Below, one piece after another: positions 35,461 to 44,248 of a stretch of 45,723 nucleotides of DNA (the first letter of the stretch is position 1; the number at the start of each line of letters is the position of its first letter). The stretch lies in NCBI GenBank assembly GCA_001513155.1, contig LFSR01000033.1:1-45723 (forward strand), given 5' to 3'. This stretch comes from Syntrophomonas sp. DTU018 (GTDB lineage: Bacteria; Bacillota; Syntrophomonadia; Syntrophomonadales; Syntrophomonadaceae). Both the position numbers and the translations under genes were made by a program. The notes below the pieces were generated by a model. It worked only from the letters and a program-made list of their open reading frames with translations. It searched no databases and had not been told where the DNA came from.

Positions 35461-36570
35461 CTAACTTATATCCTGGAGCAGGCTATCGATACAATGCAGC
35501 AATTCGCCTATACCCTGACCGGTTTTAGCAGAAACGGCCACCATGTTGGTCATTTCATGGTGTGAGCCAGGTTGATCCAGAAGATCTATTTTGTTAAATA
35601 CGACCAAAGCAGGCTTACCGGCAGCATTTATATCAGCCAGCACCTCCTCAACCACCGCCATTTTGTCCAGGTATAGAGGATCGGACCTATCCACCACATG
35701 CAGCAGCAGGTCGGCATCAACCGTCTCCTTGAGAGTGGAACGGAAAGCAGCTATCAGGTGGGGAGGAAGCCGGTTTATAAACCCTACCGTATCGGTAAGC
35801 AGCAGTTCCCGCCCGGAGGGCAGTTTCACGTTGCGGGTAGTGGTATCCAAAGTCTGAAACAGGCGCTGGTCAGCTTCTACCTGTTCCTGGCCGCTGCTGT
35901 GGGCTCTAAGGCAGATGGCATTAAACAAGGAAGACTTGCCGGCATTAGTATAGCCAACCAAAGAAGCGGTCTTAAACCCCTGGCGCTGGCGGCGATAGCT
36001 GTGCAGTTCCCTGGTTTTCTCCACCTTGGCCAGCTGGTTTTTAATGTCCTGAATGCGTTTGCGCAGGTAGCGGCGATCCAACTCCAGCTGCTGCTCACCA
36101 GCACCCCTTAATTTTCCGCCTCCCAAGCGGCTCATGGATTTGCCCCGGCCTGTGAGGCGGGGTAGCTGATATTGGAGATCAGCCAGTTCCACCTGGAGTT
36201 TTCCCTCATGGGAGCGCGCTCTGTCCTTGAATATCTGCAAAATCAGCATGGTGCGGTCAATAATGTCTACCTCCAGGGCTTCTTCCAGGTTGCGAATCTG
36301 CAGCGGGCTCAGGTCCACATTAAATACTACCCCGGCAACCTCCAGTTCCTCCGCCAAATGACGGAGCTCTTCTACTTTGCCCTTGCCAATATAGGTAGCC
36401 CGGTCAGGCTTTTGCCGGGACTGCAGCATAACCGCCACCAGTTCCAGACCGGCAGCTTCGATGAGGCCCTTCATTTCCTGCACGTCCGGATCATTTTCCT
36501 GCTTGTCAAACCCTGGTCCTACACCAGCAAGTACAACTCTGTCCAACACCTTTGTCCTTTCTTTATTCAT
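35461..36570 (-). CDS. hflX: Ribosome-associated GTPase HflX
   Basis: A 369-residue GTPase that splits stalled ribosomes. It has the HflX N-terminal domain with TYIGKGKVEEL and DLSPLQIRNLEEAL, the glycine-rich linker SMSRLGGGKLRGAGEQQLE, and the G domain: G1 GYTNAGKSS, G3 DTVGFI, G4 NKID and G5 VSAKTG. It is shorter than E. coli HflX by lacking part of the C-terminal tail, as is usual in Firmicutes. The ATG at 36570 has a weak site. A GTG/TTG pair a few codons on (rtKVLDRVV) follows aaagga and might be the real start. Nothing is linked to it. Confidence 0.94.
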   Translation of the reverse strand: MNKERTKVLDRVVLAGVGPGFDKQENDPDVQEMKGLIEAAGLELVAVMLQSRQKPDRATYIGKGKVEELRHLAEELEVAGVVFNVDLSPLQIRNLEEALEVDIIDRTMLILQIFKDRARSHEGKLQVELADLQYQLPRLTGRGKSMSRLGGGKLRGAGEQQLELDRRYLRKRIQDIKNQLAKVEKTRELHSYRRQRQGFKTASLVGYTNAGKSSLFNAICLRAHSSGQEQVEADQRLFQTLDTTTRNVKLPSGRELLLTDTVGFINRLPPHLIAAFRSTLKETVDADLLLHVVDRSDPLYLDKMAVVEEVLADINAAGKPALVVFNKIDLLDQPGSHHEMTNMVAVSAKTGQGIGELLHCIDSLLQDIS

Positions 36571-36755
36571 CCGCTCACTCTAAACTTTCACAGCCAAATT
36601 ATCACCATATGGCAGCTTCCTGATTCAGCACATGCAACCTGATTTTATAAAAATGCAACAGCAACGGCCAGACCGCTCTCCCAATCCAGACGGTGTCTTT
36701 ACCGCCAGGTACTCCCCCGGCAGCCGGTGACAGGAAAAACGGAAATACCTGCCGC

Positions 36756-38691
36756 CTAGGCCTGGCTTTCATTAACCTCTTCCCATCTCTGGTTAAGCTC
36801 CTCCCAGTGATAGAAAGCCTCCTCATACTGTTTCATTAGTTCCTCATATTCCTTTCCCAAGCGGGCTGCTGCAGCCGGATCTGCATAAAAATTGGGATCG
36901 GCCAAATCCCGTTCCACTTCACTAATCCGCTTTTCCAGGGCGGCCAGGTTTGCTTCAGCCTGCTCCTTTTCCCGCTGCAATTTGCTCAGTATCCGCTGCA
37001 TCTCTTTCTGCTGCTGGCGGTACAGCTGCTGGTCAGAGACAGCCTCTGGTTTTTCGCATTTATCATTAACATCTTCCAGAAGCTGAGCCTGTCTAGTCTT
37101 GTAGTCACTGTAATTGCCGGTATAGCTGGCCAGATGGCCGTTTTCAAATACCAATACCCGGTCAGCCAATAAGTCGATCAAACTGCGGTCATGGGATACC
37201 AGCAGCAGGGTTCCGGTAAACTGGCTGAGCATTTCTTCCACCACCAAGCGGCTCTCCATATCCATATGGTTGGTGGGCTCATCCAGCACCAGAAAGTTGG
37301 CTCCGGTCAGCATCAGTTTCAGCAGCGCCAGCCGTGCTCTTTCCCCGCCGGACAAATCCTTTACCTTTTTAAATACGTCATCCCCGGTAAAAAGCATACG
37401 TCCCAGCAGGGTACGGGCTTGTTCTACCGTACAGTCGCTGTTGTAAACAACCTCATCCAAGACGGTCATTTCCGGGTTCAATCCTTCGTGCTGCTGGGCA
37501 AAATAACCTATCTGTACCTTGGACCCCAACTGCACCTGACCTGCACCGGCAGTTTCTTCTCCAACAATAATCTTCAGCAGGGTACTCTTGCCGCATCCAT
37601 TGGGTCCAATCAGGGCTGCCCTTTCCCCTTTGCGCAGCAACAGGTCCACTCCGGCAAACAGGTGACGGCCCGGGTAGGCTTTGGCCAGCCCGCTGATGGT
37701 CAAGACATCCTGGCCGCTTTCCACCTTGACTTCCAGATCCCAGTTAGCTATCCGCGGGTTCTGATCGGGACGTTCCAGCCTCTCCAGGCGCTGCAGCTGA
37801 GCCTGCCTGCCCCGGGCCTGACGGGCTTTGACCCCTGCCTTATAGCGGCGGATAAATTCTTCAGTCCTTCTTATCTCTTCCTGCTGCTTTTGATAGGCCT
37901 TTTCCAGAGCCTGGTGGCGCTCCTGTTTTTGGACCATAAATTCGCTGTAATTGCCCGGGTAGGAGTCCAGCTTGCCCTGATGCAAATCCAGTATGCGGGG
38001 TAACCACTTTGTCCAGAAAAAGCCGGTCGTGGGAAACCACCAGGATACTACCCGGGTAGCTGAGCAAAAACTCTTCCAGCCATTCCAGGGAAGTTAAGTC
38101 CAAGTGGTTGGTGGGCTCATCCAGCAGTAATATGTCTGGTTCCTCGGCCAGCAGCCTGGCCAGAGCAATGCGGGTTTTCTGCCCCCCGCTGAACCCGGCT
38201 ATGGAACGATGAAACTCCTCTTCGCCAAAACCCAGGCCGCTTAAAATGCGCCGGGCGGTATTTTCACAGGCAAAGCCATTGGCCTGTTCGTAACTCTCCG
38301 TCACACGGGCATACCTGTCCATAATGCTTTCCAGATCCGGGCCGCCTTTCTCCATGGCCAGTTCCAGATTTCTCATATCTTGCCGCATTTGCAGCAAGTG
38401 GCGGTAGGCTCCCATCACAATATCCCAGGGAGTCAATTCCGGATTATAGTCCGGCATTTGCTCCAGACAGGCCACCCGGCACTGGGAGGAAATCCACACG
38501 TCGCCGCTGTCGGGTGTAACTTCGCCGGTAATACATTTCAATAAGGTGCTTTTACCGCAGCCATTCACTCCCACCAGGCCTGCTCTTTCTCCCTTATGGA
38601 GGACAAAACTGACATCCTTCAGGATCTGGCGGTCACCATAGGATTTATTTAATTTTTGCACCTGCAAAACCAGCATATTGTTCAGCTCCAA
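36756..38691 (-). pseudogene. ABC-F family ATPase (Uup/YdiF type), frameshifted by one base
   Basis: A two-ATPase soluble protein of about 645 residues acting on the ribosome. It is read as two overlapping frames: 38691 to 37861 (first ATPase: GVNGCGKST, SGGQKTR, ILLLDEPTNHLD) and 37985 to 36756 (second ATPase: GPNGCGKST, SGGERAR, FLVLDEPTNHMD, then a coiled-coil C-terminal domain). The break is exact: after SHDRLFLDKVVT the frame reads PHTGF, but removing one C from the CCCC at 37997-38000 (GGGG on the plus strand) gives TRILDLHQGKLDSYPGNY, the family sequence. Nothing else is lost. It may be a true recent pseudogene or a sequence error; both halves look otherwise under selection. The start at 38691 could also be an internal ATG. 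Confidence 0.9.
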
Positions 38692-38784
38692 CTAAGGGTC
38701 CTCATAATTATAGGCCAGGTGTCGCCTATCGTAAATGGCATATGCAAGAAGATGAAAGAAGAAACGGATTATTCTCCGCGAAAG

Positions 38785-38882
38785 CATTGCTGTGAAAATG
38801 GCTATCGCGATAGCCAAAAGACAACCAAATTGTCATTGCTGTGAAAATAGCTCCCAATTGTGTCATTGCTGTGAAAATGACT
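38785..38882. repeat. Three direct copies of a 19-base unit
   Basis: cattgctgtgaaaatggct occurs at 38785-38803, with one change at 38834-38852 (...atagct) and again at 38864-38882 (...atgact). The first copy runs into an 18-base perfect palindrome (38799-38816). The reverse form tttcacagc is found at 42228-42236 and 42307-42315, next to further copies of the dispersed repeat, so the unit belongs to the same family. Confidence 0.75.
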
Positions 38883-38962
38883 GCGTTGTGTCATCGCGAG
38901 GAGCGAAGCGACGTGGCGATCTCAACCGGTAAGCCCGGCTAATTATGAATGAGATTGCCACG
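38883..38962. repeat. Dispersed palindromic repeat, type B, upstream of pflB
   Basis: gcgttgtgtcatcgcgagga (38883-38902) continues through gcgaagcgacgtggcgatct. A short inverted partner tgagattgccacg (38950-38962) sits 25 bases beyond the first arm. The unit matches the reverse complement of 42258-42317 over about 60 bases. The 395 bases between the ABC-F gene and pflB hold this, the direct repeats and no gene. Confidence 0.75.
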
Positions 38963-39086
38963 CCCCGCCAATACTCCTGCTTGCAATGTTCCCATTCCTG
39001 AGGAAAGAACCATCTTTGGTATCAGTAATTAATTTTCTCCAGCAGCAAATACTAACAAAAGACTTCAAAGAAAGGAAGTGGATGCG

Positions 39087-41312
39087 ATGGATCCCTGGCA
39101 GGGTTTTAAACCGGGACAATGGATGCATGAAATCGATGTACGGGATTTTATCCAGAAAAACTATCGTCCCTATCTGGGGGATGCCTCCTTTCTGTCTCCC
39201 CCCACCGACCGCACCAGGCGTTTGTGGGATAAATGCCGGACCCTGCTGGCAGAAGAGCGCCAACGCCAGGGGGTTTATGCTGTTGATCCCGACACACCCC
39301 TGAATATCACCAGCCATCCTCCCGGCTACATCGACCGGGATTTGGAAGTGATCGTGGGGCTGCAAACGGATGAACCCCTGAAACGGGCTATCCAGGTTTA
39401 CGGCGGCCTGCGCCATGCCGCTAAAGCCTGTGAAGCCTACGGTTACCGGATAAATCCCCAGGTAGAGGAATTCTTCTCCAAGCACCGGCGCACTCATAAT
39501 GAAGGAGTCTTTGCCGTTTATACCCCGGAAATGCGTATGGCGCGCAAATCGGGTATCATCACCGGTCTGCCCGATTCCTACGGCCGGGGACGCATTATCG
39601 GCGATTACCGGCGAGTGGCTCTCTATGGCGTTGACCGGCTTATTGAGGCCAAAGAGATGGATCGCCGGTTAACCAGTGAGGTAATGACCGACCAGGTTAT
39701 CCGCCTGCGGGAAGAACTTTACGACCAGATCCAGGCTCTAAAGGAATTAAAGGAAATGGCCTTAAGCTATGGTTTTGACATCTCCAAACCGGCGTCCACC
39801 GCTGCCCAGGCGGTCCAGTGGCTGTATTTTGGTTTTCTGGCAGCTATCAAAGAGCAAAACGGAGCCGCCATGAGCCTGGGCCGCATCTCCACCTTCCTGG
39901 ACATATATATCGAAAGAGATCTGCAGGCCGGGCTTTTGGCCGAAGCTGAAGCCCAGGAACTGATAGATCAGCTGGTCATTAAGCTGCGCCTGGTGCGCCA
40001 CCTGCGTACTCCCGGTTACAGCGACCTGTTTGCCGGTGACCCAAATTGGATAACCGAAGCCCTAGGCGGCATGGGAGTGGACGGACGCACTCTGGTAACC
40101 AAGACTACCTACCGGATGCTGCATACCCTGGAAACCCTGGGTCCATCTCCGGAACCCAACCTGACAGTATTATGGTCCAATAACCTGCCCCGTCCCTTCA
40201 TGGAGTACTGCGCGCACCTTTCCATAACCACCAGCGCTATCCAGTATGAGAATGACGATATTATGCGGCCTTTTTACGGAGATGATTACGCTATCGCCTG
40301 CTGTGTGTCGGCTATGCGCTTGGGCAAGGAAAGCCAGTACTTCGGCGCCCGCTGCAATTTGGCTAAGCTCTTGTTGTACGCCCTCAACGGCGGCCGGGAT
40401 GAAATAACCGGCCAGCAAGTAGGACTGGAAATGCCGGTATACCCTGATGAAATCCTGGATTACGACCAGGTAATGCACCGCCTGGACAAGCAGATGGACT
40501 GGCTGGCCAAGCTGTACGTCAATACCATGAACGTGATTCATTACATGCATGACCGCTACTCATATGAACGCATTGAAATGGCCCTCCATGATACGGATCT
40601 TACCCACTTTATTGCTTTCGGTATTGCCGGGCTGTCAGTGGTAGCCGATTCCCTCAGCGCCATACGCTACGCCCGGGTAAGGCCTATCCGCGACCAGAAC
40701 GGCTTGATAACTGATTTTGCCATTGAAGGTGACTTTCCCAAGTTCGGCAATGACGATGACCGGGTGGACATGATAGCAGTTGAGCTGGTCAAAACCTTTA
40801 TGCGCAAGCTGCGCCGCTATCCCAGTTACAAGAACTCGGTGCATACCCTGTCCATTTTGACCATTACTTCAAATGTAATGTACGGCAAGCACACCGGCAC
40901 CACCCCTGACGGGCGCAAGGGCGGGGAACCTCTGGCTCCGGGAGCCAACCCCATGCATGGCCGGGAAGAACACGGTGCCATTGCTGCCGCAAATTCGGTA
41001 GCCAAACTGCCCTATGGCTTTGCCCGGGATGGTATTTCCTATACCTTCTCCATCGTCCCCAGTGCCCTGGGCAGCAGCCATGATGAGCGGGTAAGCAACC
41101 TGGTAGGCTTTTTATGCGGGTATTTTGCCCAGGATGCTCACCACATAAATGTAAATGTGCTTAATCTGGAAACCCTGCGGGAAGCCATGGAACATCCTGA
41201 ACAGTATCCCGATCTGACCATCCGGGTGTCCGGCTATGCAGTCCATTTCACCAAGCTGAGCCGGGAACAGCAGGAAGAAATTATTGCCCGCACCTTCTAC
41301 AAAAGGATGTAG
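39087..41312 (+). CDS. pflB: Pyruvate formate-lyase (formate C-acetyltransferase)
   Basis: A cytoplasmic glycyl-radical enzyme of 741 residues that turns pyruvate and CoA into acetyl-CoA and formate. The adjacent active-site cysteines are Cys405-Cys406 in [11 protein letters not shown], the pattern of true PFL. This differs from diol-dehydratase-type relatives, which have one cysteine. The radical glycine is Gly716 in RVSGYAVHF. The N-terminal WQGFKPGQW and the length (about 740-760) agree. ATG 39087 is chosen because aaaggaag lies eight bases upstream; GTG 39078 overlaps it. The activase gene follows three bases after the stop. It is probably made under fermentative or formate-producing growth. 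No Fnr- or Rex-type site is evident. Confidence 0.96.
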   Translation: MDPWQGFKPGQWMHEIDVRDFIQKNYRPYLGDASFLSPPTDRTRRLWDKCRTLLAEERQRQGVYAVDPDTPLNITSHPPGYIDRDLEVIVGLQTDEPLKRAIQVYGGLRHAAKACEAYGYRINPQVEEFFSKHRRTHNEGVFAVYTPEMRMARKSGIITGLPDSYGRGRIIGDYRRVALYGVDRLIEAKEMDRRLTSEVMTDQVIRLREELYDQIQALKELKEMALSYGFDISKPASTAAQAVQWLYFGFLAAIKEQNGAAMSLGRISTFLDIYIERDLQAGLLAEAEAQELIDQLVIKLRLVRHLRTPGYSDLFAGDPNWITEALGGMGVDGRTLVTKTTYRMLHTLETLGPSPEPNLTVLWSNNLPRPFMEYCAHLSITTSAIQYENDDIMRPFYGDDYAIACCVSAMRLGKESQYFGARCNLAKLLLYALNGGRDEITGQQVGLEMPVYPDEILDYDQVMHRLDKQMDWLAKLYVNTMNVIHYMHDRYSYERIEMALHDTDLTHFIAFGIAGLSVVADSLSAIRYARVRPIRDQNGLITDFAIEGDFPKFGNDDDRVDMIAVELVKTFMRKLRRYPSYKNSVHTLSILTITSNVMYGKHTGTTPDGRKGGEPLAPGANPMHGREEHGAIAAANSVAKLPYGFARDGISYTFSIVPSALGSSHDERVSNLVGFLCGYFAQDAHHINVNVLNLETLREAMEHPEQYPDLTIRVSGYAVHFTKLSREQQEEIIARTFYKRM

Positions 41313-41315
41313 CCG

Positions 41316-42053
41316 ATGGGACTGGTTCATTCTATTGATACCTTCAGCACTTTGGATGGCCCCGGCATCCGTACCGTAATATTTCTGCAGGGCTGTCCCT
41401 TGCGCTGCCGGTATTGCCAAAACCCGGACACCTGGTCAAAAACCAGCGGTTCAGCCCGGGAATACCCGGTGGCTGAATTAATGAAGATAATCCGCCGGGG
41501 CATTCCCTATTTTCAGGCTTCCGGAGGAGGGGTGACCGTATCGGGAGGCGAGCCCTTGCTGCAGGCTGAATTTGTAGCCGAACTGTTCACCGCCTGCCAG
41601 GCGGAGCATATTTCCACCGCTATAGATACTTCCCTATATGTGGCCACATCCAAGGTGGAAAGAGTTCTGCCGGTTACCGACCTGTTCCTGGCTGATATCA
41701 AGCATATGGAGCCGCAAAAAAGCCGTAAGCTGACTGGACTGGCCAATCAGCTAAATATCGCTAATCTCTGTTTTTTGAGCCAGCATAACGCCAGGCTATG
41801 GATTCGTTACGTGGTGGTCCCTGGTTTAACTGACGATCCCCAGGATGTAACGGCTATGGCCGAACTAGTTAAAACTCTCGATAACGCAGAGAGAATCGAA
41901 CTGCTGCCCTATCATGCGCTGGGAGCTCACAAGTGGGACCTGCTGGGGCTGAATTATACCCTGCACCAAACCCAGCCCCCTACTTCCCAGCAGATGAATG
42001 ACCTGGCCCACTTGGTCCGTTCCATCACCGGCAAACCGGTGTTCTGGCAATGA
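41316..42053 (+). CDS. pflA: Pyruvate formate-lyase activating enzyme (radical SAM)
   Basis: A 245-residue radical SAM protein that removes a hydrogen from Gly716 of PflB to create its glycyl radical. The 4Fe-4S/SAM motif is CPLRCRYC (Cys27, Cys31, Cys34), with QNPDTW following, and the SAM-binding GGEPLLQ is next. There is no extra ferredoxin insert with added cysteines as in activases of other glycyl-radical enzymes, so it is the compact PflA type. It starts three bases after the pflB stop and is surely cotranscribed. Confidence 0.96.
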   Translation: MGLVHSIDTFSTLDGPGIRTVIFLQGCPLRCRYCQNPDTWSKTSGSAREYPVAELMKIIRRGIPYFQASGGGVTVSGGEPLLQAEFVAELFTACQAEHISTAIDTSLYVATSKVERVLPVTDLFLADIKHMEPQKSRKLTGLANQLNIANLCFLSQHNARLWIRYVVVPGLTDDPQDVTAMAELVKTLDNAERIELLPYHALGAHKWDLLGLNYTLHQTQPPTSQQMNDLAHLVRSITGKPVFWQ

Positions 42054-42064
42054 GAAGAAAACAC

Positions 42065-42152
42065 TGTCATCGCAATTTTCACCTGTAGCACAGGCCACGA
42101 TAAATTGAGAAGTCACCTCTTGTGTCATTGCGAGCGCAGCGAAGCAATCTCA
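42065..42152. repeat. Dispersed palindromic repeat, type A, downstream of pflA
   Basis: Read on the minus strand this is nearly the same as 18716-18780. Shared pieces are gctcgcaatgacaca, atcgtggcctgtgct, caggtga and aattgcg, with small changes between. It begins about 12 bases after the pflA stop and ends with gcgaagcaatctca (42139-42152). Confidence 0.75.
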
Positions 42153-42174
42153 ACGTGGACAGCGGGTCTGGTGA

Positions 42175-42317
42175 ATGAGATCGCCACGCACTTCGCGCTT
42201 GCGATGACACTTGAGTAGAATTCATTTTCACAGCAAAAACACATAAGATGGCTTTTTTGAGATCGCCACGTCGCTGCGCTCCTCGCGATGACACAACGCG
42301 AGCTATTTTCACAGCTA
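42175..42317. repeat. Dispersed palindromic repeats, type B, two copies
   Basis: gagatcgccacgcacttcgc (from 42177) to gcgatgacac is one copy; gagatcgccacgtcgctgcg (from 42259) to gcgatgacacaacgcg is the second, continuing into agctattttcacagct. Between them, attttcacagc is repeated. They fill the 382-base gap between pflA and the unknown gene, in opposite orientation to the repeats ahead of pflB. Confidence 0.75.
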
Positions 42318-42435
42318 TGAAACGCTTGGAGAATATTTCCCAGCAAAATGTAAAGGAGGCTTAGCCGCTTAATTCTTGATAAATCCGTTAATAAGGTGAT
42401 ATGAAAACACCCAAACTAATCCTGGAGGTGAAACC

Positions 42436-42825
42436 ATGCTGGAGAAAGGCAAAAGAAGCATATTTGCATATTTTCCTTCCAGCATCAATGCAGATAAGGC
42501 TTCAAAAGAGCTTAAAGGGGCTGGTATACCTATTGATGAAGGTTCTATAGCCATAGACCGGATATCCAGATATAACATGAGAATGGATGATGAACGGAAC
42601 CAACCCGTCAATAATGCCCTAACCTTGAGTGGCCCAGTTTTATATTCCAGTAGTCCAGTTGAAGGCCCCAACCCTTTGCTAGCGGCTTCTGATTCAGCCA
42701 GCGGCATAGGAAATCCGGATGCGGGTGCTGCTGGGGGCACTGCTTTTCTGCTTACAGTTGTCACCAAAGAGGAAAGAGTTCGGGAAGCTATGCAAATAAT
42801 TAAGGAAAATGGCGGCAGGGTTTAA
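42436..42825 (+). CDS. Unknown small protein with Ala/Gly-rich C-terminal half
   Basis: 129 residues, soluble, not recognised. The first third (RSIFAYFPSSINADKASKEL) looks like the beta-alpha start of a ferredoxin-like or ACT-like fold that is followed by a helix. A serine- and proline-rich middle (SSSPVEGPNPLLAASDSASG) leads to a glycine-rich turn GNPDAGAAGGTAF. The end, LLTVVTKEERVREAMQIIKE, resembles the last strand and helix of such a fold, as in small stress or signalling proteins. The start has a perfect tggaggtg site, and TTGATA at 42376-42381 may be part of its promoter. Its TAA stop overlaps the stop of the convergent ABC ATPase gene by three bases. Confidence 0.75.
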   Translation: MLEKGKRSIFAYFPSSINADKASKELKGAGIPIDEGSIAIDRISRYNMRMDDERNQPVNNALTLSGPVLYSSSPVEGPNPLLAASDSASGIGNPDAGAAGGTAFLLTVVTKEERVREAMQIIKENGGRV

Positions 42826-43517
42826 TACGCACTGGACAGGACATGCAGTATATCTGATTCTATACTAAGCAAGGCGGGATCGGATATTTTCCTATTCACC
42901 GGATTTAAATCCACCGTCAGGTCTTTTATAATCCGCCCGGGACTGGAAGATAAAATGATGATCCGGTCAGCCAGCAGCAATGCTTCCTTCAGATCGTGAG
43001 TTACTAGTATCATGGTGAACTTTCTTTCCTGCCACTGCAGCAAAACATCATTGATGATTTCCAATTTGATGGGCAAGTCCAGGGAAGAGAAAGGTTCATC
43101 CAGGATAAGCAAATCAGGATTGGTTATCAGAGCCCGGGCCAGGTTGACCCTTTGTTTCATACCCCCGCTTAATTGATGGGGGTAATGGTTTTTGAAGTCC
43201 TTTAGACGAAGTTTGGCCAGGATGTCTTCCAGCTCAGCATCCGGGTTTACAAAAAGTAAATTCTGCTCTACAGTCCGCCAGGGAATCAACCTGGGTTCCT
43301 GAAAGACGTAACCGATATTACGGGTATGTATTTGCACCGTACCCTGGGAAGGGGTTTCCAAACCGGAAATAATGCGCAGCAGAGTAGTCTTGCCTGATCC
43401 TGAAGGACCGATGAGGGCTGCTCGCTCCGATTTGCAAATTGACAGGTTGATATTGTCCAATACCTTTTTATCGTCAAATGACTTGGCTAAGTTGGTAATT
43501 ACAATTAAATTGCCCAT
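42822..43517 (-). CDS. ABC transporter ATP-binding protein, nitrate/sulfonate/taurine type
   Basis: A 231-residue cytoplasmic ATPase of an uptake system of the SsuB/TauB group. Walker A GPSGSGKTT, Q-loop YVFQEPRLIPWRT, signature LSGGMKQRV, Walker B LLILDEPFSSLD and the switch His in VTHDLKEAL are all present. Its start overlaps the permease stop by 13 bases. The substrate cannot be told from this protein. Confidence 0.93.
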   Translation of the reverse strand: MGNLIVITNLAKSFDDKKVLDNINLSICKSERAALIGPSGSGKTTLLRIISGLETPSQGTVQIHTRNIGYVFQEPRLIPWRTVEQNLLFVNPDAELEDILAKLRLKDFKNHYPHQLSGGMKQRVNLARALITNPDLLILDEPFSSLDLPIKLEIINDVLLQWQERKFTMILVTHDLKEALLLADRIIILSSSPGRIIKDLTVDLNPVNRKISDPALLSIESDILHVLSSAY

Positions 43518-44248
43518 CTTTTAGCTACCTTTCTGAATAACAGCTTGACCAGGCGTTCAGTAATAAGCCCCAGCAGCACTGCCAAAAAAGTCAGTGCCCA
43601 AACCTTGGCGGGATTTACTTCGTAGCGGGCAGCTAATATAAGCACCCCCAACCCCGAGTTGCCGCACAGGTATTCTGAAACCAATATTACTTTCCAGGCC
43701 TGTCCCAGGGTGACATCAAGAATGGCCACAATGAACGGAAGCAGTGAACCCAGGTATATATCTCTTATTACCTGCCAACGGGGCACCCGGTACAATGTGG
43801 CCATTTCCAATAGGTTTTTGTCAAGATTTCTTACTCCTGACACAGTAGTGAGCAGGGCGATAGGAAATAGAGAAAGGAAAGTAATAAAAATGGGTCCTCT
43901 AAATCCTATGCCCCAGGCGAAAATAACCAGAGTCAGCCAGGATATCACTGGGACCGCTTGAATAACCATGATTACCGGCCGGAACATGTCAAAAAGCTTA
44001 TTGTTTATTCCCAATAGAAATCCCAGCGGCAAACCTATTAATAAGGTCAGCAGCAGACCTGCTATTACCTTGACCAGGGTGCTGACTACAGCAACTAAAA
44101 AGGTCTTTTTGCCGACCAGTCCGGTTAGTTCGCTGAAGATGGCACCCAAGCCAGGTACAATGGTATTGGCATCTAAACAGATAGCCAATACCTGCCATAT
44201 GGCAAGAAACAGAATTATTCCTAAAAGAGTCCTTTCAAGTTTAATCAT
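43505..44248 (-). CDS. ABC transporter permease, SsuC/TauC type
   Basis: A 247-residue inner-membrane permease with about six helices. The coupling loop that meets the ATPase is near ATLYRVPRWQVIRDIYLGSLLPF, the EAA motif variant of this group. GQAWKVILVSEYLCGNSGLG is the other family-typical stretch. Its ATG overlaps the stop of the binding-protein gene as ATGA, so the order binding protein, permease, ATPase forms one unit. Confidence 0.92.
   Translation of the reverse strand: MIKLERTLLGIILFLAIWQVLAICLDANTIVPGLGAIFSELTGLVGKKTFLVAVVSTLVKVIAGLLLTLLIGLPLGFLLGINNKLFDMFRPVIMVIQAVPVISWLTLVIFAWGIGFRGPIFITFLSLFPIALLTTVSGVRNLDKNLLEMATLYRVPRWQVIRDIYLGSLLPFIVAILDVTLGQAWKVILVSEYLCGNSGLGVLILAARYEVNPAKVWALTFLAVLLGLITERLVKLLFRKVAKRWAI

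Noticed and set aside
36602-36826. Minus-strand 74-codon frame beyond the ABC-F gene
   Set aside because: It begins inside the ABC-F coding end in another frame and has no ribosome site or known domain.
41316-42053. Activase of another glycyl-radical enzyme (glycerol dehydratase, benzylsuccinate synthase or choline lyase type)
   Set aside because: The partner has the double Cys of true PFL, and this activase lacks the extra ferredoxin-like cysteine insert.
42079-42346. Minus-strand frames downstream of pflA
   Set aside because: They are translations of the dispersed repeats, with similar peptides turning up at each copy.
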